From NCBI GenBank assembly GCA_017303875.1, contig JAFLBP010000007.1, positions 124,001 to 188,000 on the forward strand: a stretch of DNA of 64,000 nucleotides. Direction: 5' to 3'. Both the position numbers and the translations under genes were made by a program. Position 1 is the first letter of the stretch, and each line of letters opens with the position of its first letter. Below the pieces are notes generated by a model. That model made no database searches. It had not been told where the DNA came from and was given only the letters and a program-made list of their open reading frames with translations. This document shows positions 60,401-64,000 of this stretch, one piece after another. The DNA comes from Chitinophagales bacterium. GTDB taxonomy: Bacteria; Bacteroidota; Bacteroidia; Chitinophagales; Saprospiraceae.

Positions 60401-63400
60401 AGTGGCACAACATTCACCTATGACTGGTCGAACGACGGTGCCGAAACACCAGATAATGATTCCCAGGATTTGAGTGGTTTGGTAGCGGGTACGTACACCG
60501 TAACGGTGACCAGCGATGGTGGCTGTACGGCAACAATTTCCGCAACGCTCAATACGCCTGCGCCCTTTACCGTAACCCCAACGCCTGGTGTTTGCCATGC
60601 CAACGGGACACCGGAAAGTGCGGCGGATGATTTTATCAATTTTGATATTACGATCACCAATGCGCCACAGAGTAGTCAGTTATTTACAGTGACTGCTACC
60701 CAAAATGGCAACCCGATCACCATTCAGCTGGCCAATGGCGGCGCTGCGAATGCCGTGAATTGCGGTTTGCGTACGCCTTTGCGCACGCTGGCGGCTACTG
60801 CCGGTCAGGGAAATATTGTGATTACGGTAACGGATAACCTGACAGGTTGTACGCAAACGGCAACCATTACGGATCCCGGAAGTTGCGCTGCTGCCTGTGT
60901 GCCTGGTACGCCGTCGATGGCTATGTACAGCTATCGCACTCAGTTCGATATTACCGATCTTAATTATTTGCCGATCGAAATTCCACAATTTGACGATCAG
61001 GGAGGAAGCAGAACGCTCACTTCGGTCAAGTTGGATTACGAAGTTGGTTTTACCACCGCGGCAGTCATGGAAAACCGTGCGGCCAATCCGCAAACTTATA
61101 ATGCCACTTTCTCGTGTGATGCTTACATTGATCTGGGGGTAAATACCATTGCCAATCCCAGCCTGAGCGTTGCCACCGGGCCGCTGTCATTTGTTGCCGG
61201 TATCATTGTTCCGGCGCAAGGCACTTACCCGGGGGATGTTACGCCTCCCTTGCCGGCGCCACAGGTGCCTTCAACTCTTGCCGGTATGCAGCCCTGGCTG
61301 ATTGATGAGAAACTTGATTTTTTCAAAGATCCACTCTCTGATCCACGCTGGGTAACTAATGCTACAGGCAACCCGACACATGATGATGACATGGCTTATT
61401 TCCCGCCAAGCTCTGACAGTGATCTGGGTAGCATTACCTATAATACGGTTGCTACCATGGCGCCTTTTGTAGGCTCCGGTAGTGTGCCGCTTACTGTTTC
61501 AACACTGACAGGAATTTCTTCCAGCGGCGGCGGTGGCAATATCACTGTCATCCAGCGGACACGCGCCTATGCCTATGCAAAAGTGACGTATACGTATGAG
61601 TGTGCGGCAGTTCCTTGCGATATGACAGCCCTGACGGCTATTCCGGGGGCTTGTGACCCGAACACGAATACTTATAACCTCAGCGGCCAGTTGACATTTA
61701 GTAATCCGCCAAGCACCGGTGAGTTGTCCATTCGTGTTCCGGGGCAGGCAAGTGTCAAGTTTTTCCCTCCGTTTACAAGTCCGATTAATTACTCTATCGG
61801 GCCATTGAATTCGGATATGGGCAACTACAATGTGGTTGCGACTTTCTCTGCTGATCCGACTTGTACAATAAGCACTGCATTTGCAGCGCCACCCATGTGT
61901 CTTGCCATTACGCCGGCCTGTGCCGCAAATGAGACAGAAGGGTTTGAAGTATACACGGATGTTCATCCGATCACTACTACAAACTTTAGCCATACGTTTA
62001 CAGGTATCCCCCAATTTAATACGATGGGTGGTACCAGAACATTAAAAAAAGTATTAGTATCTTTCCAACAATCAATGCGGGTAAGTGGTGTAATGGAGAG
62101 TACCGACGCGGCGCCCAGCAGTATGTACATAGAAACAAATGGCTCAAGTACCTTTAAGCTTTCGGGCAATACCGTTGGGTCATTGATGTACTCATTTGTT
62201 GGTGCAGACGTAATGGTTGGCGCAGGTGTTCCTGTGCCTCCTCAAGGCACATGGGCAGGTGATGTAGCCGGCTCTACGTTGTTTGGAATGGGCGCACCTA
62301 TCTCGAATGATCTTATTAACGGTGTTGACCCAACGACAAATCCGGTTTGGGTTACCAATCAAACCGGCAATCCGGTTCATGACGACGATATCGCATATTT
62401 CCCGCCTTACTTCCAGGACAATACCTCAAATTTAGTCTTTACCAATGCATTGGATTTAACGCAGTTTACAGGAGCTGGCGCTGTTGACCTTGCATACATG
62501 GTTATGGCTGCTTCAAATGGTATGGGTTCAGGGAATTTTAATACAATGATTCGCACCAGAGCTGCGGCCAATGTGTATGTTAAGTATATTTACTGTGAAG
62601 TAAATTGTACTGCGCCTACACTCACGACAGCACCAAGCAATCCAGGCTGTCCTGCGGCTACCAACGGCAGTATCAACCTGACAGTGACTGGGGGCAGTGG
62701 CACTTCATTCACCTACGACTGGTCAAATGACGGCGCTGAAACGCCGGATAATGACTTGGAAGACCTGAGTGGCGTTGGTGCCGGTACTTATACGGTAACG
62801 GTGACCAGCAATGATGGTTGCTCTGCAACGACTTCAGCAACCTTGAATGACCCCGCTCCTCTCAACCTGAATCTCACGCCCATCCCCGCCACCACCTGCG
62901 TACCGGTGAACGGTGCGGTTGCCCTGACGGTGACCGGCGGAACGGGTGCTTACACCTACGACTGGTCAAATGACGGGGAGGAAACACCGGACAATGACTT
63001 TGAAGATCTCACTGGTGTTGCCCCCGGCACTTATACAGTAACAGTAACCGATGCCAACGGCTGTACGGCCACAAACAGTGCAACGGTAGGCGGCCCAACT
63101 GGCCCATCGGTGAATGTGTCACAGGTAAACGTGCTGTGCTTTGGGGCATCCACGGGTGCTCTTGACATCACGGCAAGCGGCGGCACCGGCGCATACAGCT
63201 ATGCATGGTCTGATCTGCCCGGTAGTCCTGATCCGGAAGACCGCACGGGACTGCCTGCAGGCACCTACACGGTAACGGTAACAGATGGAGCCTCCTGCAC
63301 GGTATCAGCTACTTATATGCTGACGCAGCCGACAACGGCGGTATCAGTAGTAGTAAGCGGTCAAACCAATATCCTGTGTTTCGGCGCATCTACGGGCGCT

Positions 63401-64000
63401 ATTGACATCACTGCCACAGGTGGTACGGGCGCATACACGTATGCGTGGTCTGACCTTCCCGGCAGCCCTGATCCGGAAGACCGCAGCGGCCTTCCGCAAG
63501 GCACGTACACGGTCACGGTTACGGATGCGAACAACTGTACGGCTACGGTAAGCGCAACGCTGACCCAACCGACTGCGGCCATCAGTATTAATGTATCACA
63601 GACCAATATTTTGTGCTTTGGCGCATCTACGGGCGCTATTGACATCACTGCCACAGGTGGTACGGGTGCGTACACGTATGCATGGTCTGATCTGCCCGGC
63701 AGCCCTGATCCGGAAGACCGCACGGGTCTGCCGCAGGGTACGTACACGGTGACGGTGACGGATGCAAACAATTGTACCGGCACCCGGAGTGTGACGCTTA
63801 CCCAACCGTCAGCAGCGGTATCGGTGAGTGGTATTCCGATCAATTCGACCAATTGTATTACCCCTAATGGCGCGATCAATATCACTGCTTCAGGCGGTAC
63901 GGGCGCATACACGTATGCGTGGGCAGACCTTCAGGGCAGCCCCGATCCTGAGGACCGCTCGGGTCTTGCTCCGGGCACTTATACCGTGACGGTAACGGAT
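57470..64000 (+). CDS. Giant SprB-repeat/SdrD-like surface adhesin, C-terminus beyond window
   Basis: Open from ATG 57470 through 64000, at least 2177 codons. The signal region ends near GGNIAYGQ. Order: SdrD-B-like domain (about 40-145, [14 protein letters not shown]); propeller-like region duplicated exactly (nt 58096-59259); second SdrD-B-like unit at about 811-935 ([20 protein letters not shown]); one SprB unit at about 950-1030; two choice-of-anchor E-like modules (nt about 60910-61610 and 61920-62600, each with the RTL-x-x-V strand and a DDD-A-YFPP block); then six or more SprB repeats to the edge (nt from about 62620). SprB-type proteins are T9SS-secreted adhesins used in gliding. A type B sorting domain is expected beyond the window. 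The tandem duplication keeps the reading frame. Confidence 0.88.
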   Translation, partial: MKSTLQSVWQKTPSLARYCLKPLFVIPGLLLFGGNIAYGQVSGMVFQDFNADGVRQSGSSYFEPGQSGIVVVAYNTAGATLPVTYTGGGSATNSTGEYSVPSATIGQVRLEFVLPDGFTYASNGVSGGTTVLFPTSGTQNLAVNYPKRYCQNSPDLVTPCFVNGRPAISSANDDVIVRYPYSASGTTHAVNNTYLAQAAETGATWGIAYDRTTQYIYTSAFLKRHVGLRDNDADGKEDLGAIYRLSTSGSPVFWLDLATLGVDVGLSVMPTIAARGLPNNNLQESNDPDVFALVGKVGLGDIDISDDGKTLFVVNLYDKKVYTIDIATKLLVGSGVAIPNTCTGGQVRPFGLSYHKGKLYVGTICDALTSQSTADLSATIYRLDGGTFTSVLTYPLNYVKGAADRTTQYIYTSAFLKRHVGLRDNDADGKEDLGAIYRLSTSGSPVFWLDLATLGVDVGLSVMPTIAARGLPNNNLQESNDPDVFALVGKVGLGDIDISDDGKTLFVVNLYDKKVYTIDIATKLLVGSGVAIPNTCTGGQVRPFGLSYHKGKLYVGTICDALTSQSTADLSATIYRLDGGTFTSVLTYPLNYVKGAAFNDGTNKYGTQWNPWRDVFYPMTGFNFNGQNNPCLPQPMLVNIEFDVNDDMIMVFNDRLGHQTGTLNWGTNPADNANYYSSVSGGDLLRASWNGTTYTLENNGTVGGLTGASNSEGPGGGEFYWHDRSLNGGSFFYHEDNVAGGGTILAGTREFSVHVADPINAWSAGTFWLSNTNGQRTDSYEVYPETYNVLLFGKANGLGDLELLCNSAPLEIGNRVWADTDNDGVQDPGEAGISGVEVTLWKESTPGNYTQVATVTTDANGRYYFSNATGTSTMGITYDPDVQPNMNYQLRFPTTSGALSISSKVNMGGGDPYADARDTDASAAGIISFSTANLGENNHTYDVAYAACTAPTLTTIITHPGCSPANNGAINLSLTGGSGTTFTYDWSNDGAETPDNDSQDLSGLVAGTYTVTVTSDGGCTATISATLNTPAPFTVTPTPGVCHANGTPESAADDFINFDITITNAPQSSQLFTVTATQNGNPITIQLANGGAANAVNCGLRTPLRTLAATAGQGNIVITVTDNLTGCTQTATITDPGSCAAACVPGTPSMAMYSYRTQFDITDLNYLPIEIPQFDDQGGSRTLTSVKLDYEVGFTTAAVMENRAANPQTYNATFSCDAYIDLGVNTIANPSLSVATGPLSFVAGIIVPAQGTYPGDVTPPLPAPQVPSTLAGMQPWLIDEKLDFFKDPLSDPRWVTNATGNPTHDDDMAYFPPSSDSDLGSITYNTVATMAPFVGSGSVPLTVSTLTGISSSGGGGNITVIQRTRAYAYAKVTYTYECAAVPCDMTALTAIPGACDPNTNTYNLSGQLTFSNPPSTGELSIRVPGQASVKFFPPFTSPINYSIGPLNSDMGNYNVVATFSADPTCTISTAFAAPPMCLAITPACAANETEGFEVYTDVHPITTTNFSHTFTGIPQFNTMGGTRTLKKVLVSFQQSMRVSGVMESTDAAPSSMYIETNGSSTFKLSGNTVGSLMYSFVGADVMVGAGVPVPPQGTWAGDVAGSTLFGMGAPISNDLINGVDPTTNPVWVTNQTGNPVHDDDIAYFPPYFQDNTSNLVFTNALDLTQFTGAGAVDLAYMVMAASNGMGSGNFNTMIRTRAAANVYVKYIYCEVNCTAPTLTTAPSNPGCPAATNGSINLTVTGGSGTSFTYDWSNDGAETPDNDLEDLSGVGAGTYTVTVTSNDGCSATTSATLNDPAPLNLNLTPIPATTCVPVNGAVALTVTGGTGAYTYDWSNDGEETPDNDFEDLTGVAPGTYTVTVTDANGCTATNSATVGGPTGPSVNVSQVNVLCFGASTGALDITASGGTGAYSYAWSDLPGSPDPEDRTGLPAGTYTVTVTDGASCTVSATYMLTQPTTAVSVVVSGQTNILCFGASTGAIDITATGGTGAYTYAWSDLPGSPDPEDRSGLPQGTYTVTVTDANNCTATVSATLTQPTAAISINVSQTNILCFGASTGAIDITATGGTGAYTYAWSDLPGSPDPEDRTGLPQGTYTVTVTDANNCTGTRSVTLTQPSAAVSVSGIPINSTNCITPNGAINITASGGTGAYTYAWADLQGSPDPEDRSGLAPGTYTVTVTD
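58096..59259 (+). repeat. Perfect 582-bp in-frame tandem duplication
   Basis: Unit 1 is 58096-58677, unit 2 58678-59259. I compared them base by base and saw no difference. 582 bases equal 194 codons, so the frame is kept. Compared with the older 264-bp and 225-bp repeats, complete identity suggests a very recent event, or an assembly artefact. Confidence 0.9.
62620..64000 (+). repeat. SprB repeat array at the right edge
   Basis: At least six units of 230-250 bp; the last four start near 63100, 63345, 63585 and 63822, the first three with a conserved [20 protein letters not shown] block (near 63135, 63375 and 63612; spacing 240 and 237 bases). All have GTYTVTVTD. They are more diverse than the 225-bp array at 20454 and continue past the window. 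Confidence 0.85.

Overview
The window looks like a chromosomal segment of a Bacteroidota bacterium, most likely of the Saprospirales type (inference from gene content). The indicators are a PorP/SprF-family protein, type IX secretion (T9SS) sorting domains of both the type A and the gliding-associated (CHU_C, type B) kind, SprB-repeat giant adhesins, a Bacteroidota-type sigma/anti-sigma pair, carotenoid genes, and TAnnTTTG-like -7 promoter elements. No tRNA, rRNA, CRISPR array or intact mobile element was seen. Two genes run off the edges: a small secreted protein at 1-261 (minus) and a giant adhesin at 57470-64000 (plus).

Layout. (1) 1-12.9 kb: secreted and surface proteins. They include three genes sharing a small beta-rich domain, a secreted caspase-like protease followed by PorP/SprF, two paralogous fibre-like repeat proteins and two short T9SS-sorted proteins. 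(2) 13.0-22.4 kb: one 3153-residue chimeric adhesin with two leucine-rich-repeat blocks, many PKD/Ig-like repeats, a beta-helix segment, SprB repeats and a type B sorting domain. (3) 22.5-42.8 kb: mostly minus-strand genes for chitinase, HemE, M23 peptidase, esterase, MarR, geranylgeranylglyceryl-phosphate synthase, TlpA-like thioredoxin, MoxR ATPase, HNH nuclease, OmpA, glutaryl-CoA dehydrogenase and CrtB/CrtI, with an ECF sigma/anti-sigma pair, an outer-membrane barrel and a DUF1801 protein on plus. (4) 43.0-44.3 kb: an orphan histidine kinase. (5) 44.7-53.4 kb: an apparent RiPP (ribosomally made, modified peptide) locus. (6) 53.6-56.5 kb: glgA-glgC for glycogen. (7) 57.5 kb to the end: a second giant SprB-repeat adhesin.

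The most interesting part is 44.7-53.4 kb. A tyrosine-recombinase-like gene lacking catalytic residues is followed by a palindromic operator candidate and two nearly identical precursor peptides of 59 and 52 residues, which share Trp37, Cys42 and Cys48. An intrinsic terminator placed like an attenuator follows. Then come four tightly packed genes. The first is a fusion of an isoprenyl-diphosphate-synthase-like domain (two Asp-rich motifs) with a squalene/hopene-cyclase-like domain (DMDST motif). The second is a PqqD-like domain fused to an M50-type membrane metalloprotease. The third is a radical SAM/SPASM enzyme, and the fourth a TonB-receptor-like outer membrane protein. The hypothesis is a peptide processed by radical SAM chemistry and possibly prenylated (compare ComQ/ComX in Bacillus), with the prenyl group perhaps cyclised. 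I know of no characterised system with this combination, but I could not search.

Other notable structure: a perfect 582-bp in-frame tandem duplication inside the right-edge adhesin, a compound heptamer satellite directly before the DUF1801 gene, a perfect 44-bp inverted repeat near hemE, and REP-like hairpins with a LytTR-like gene remnant after glgC.
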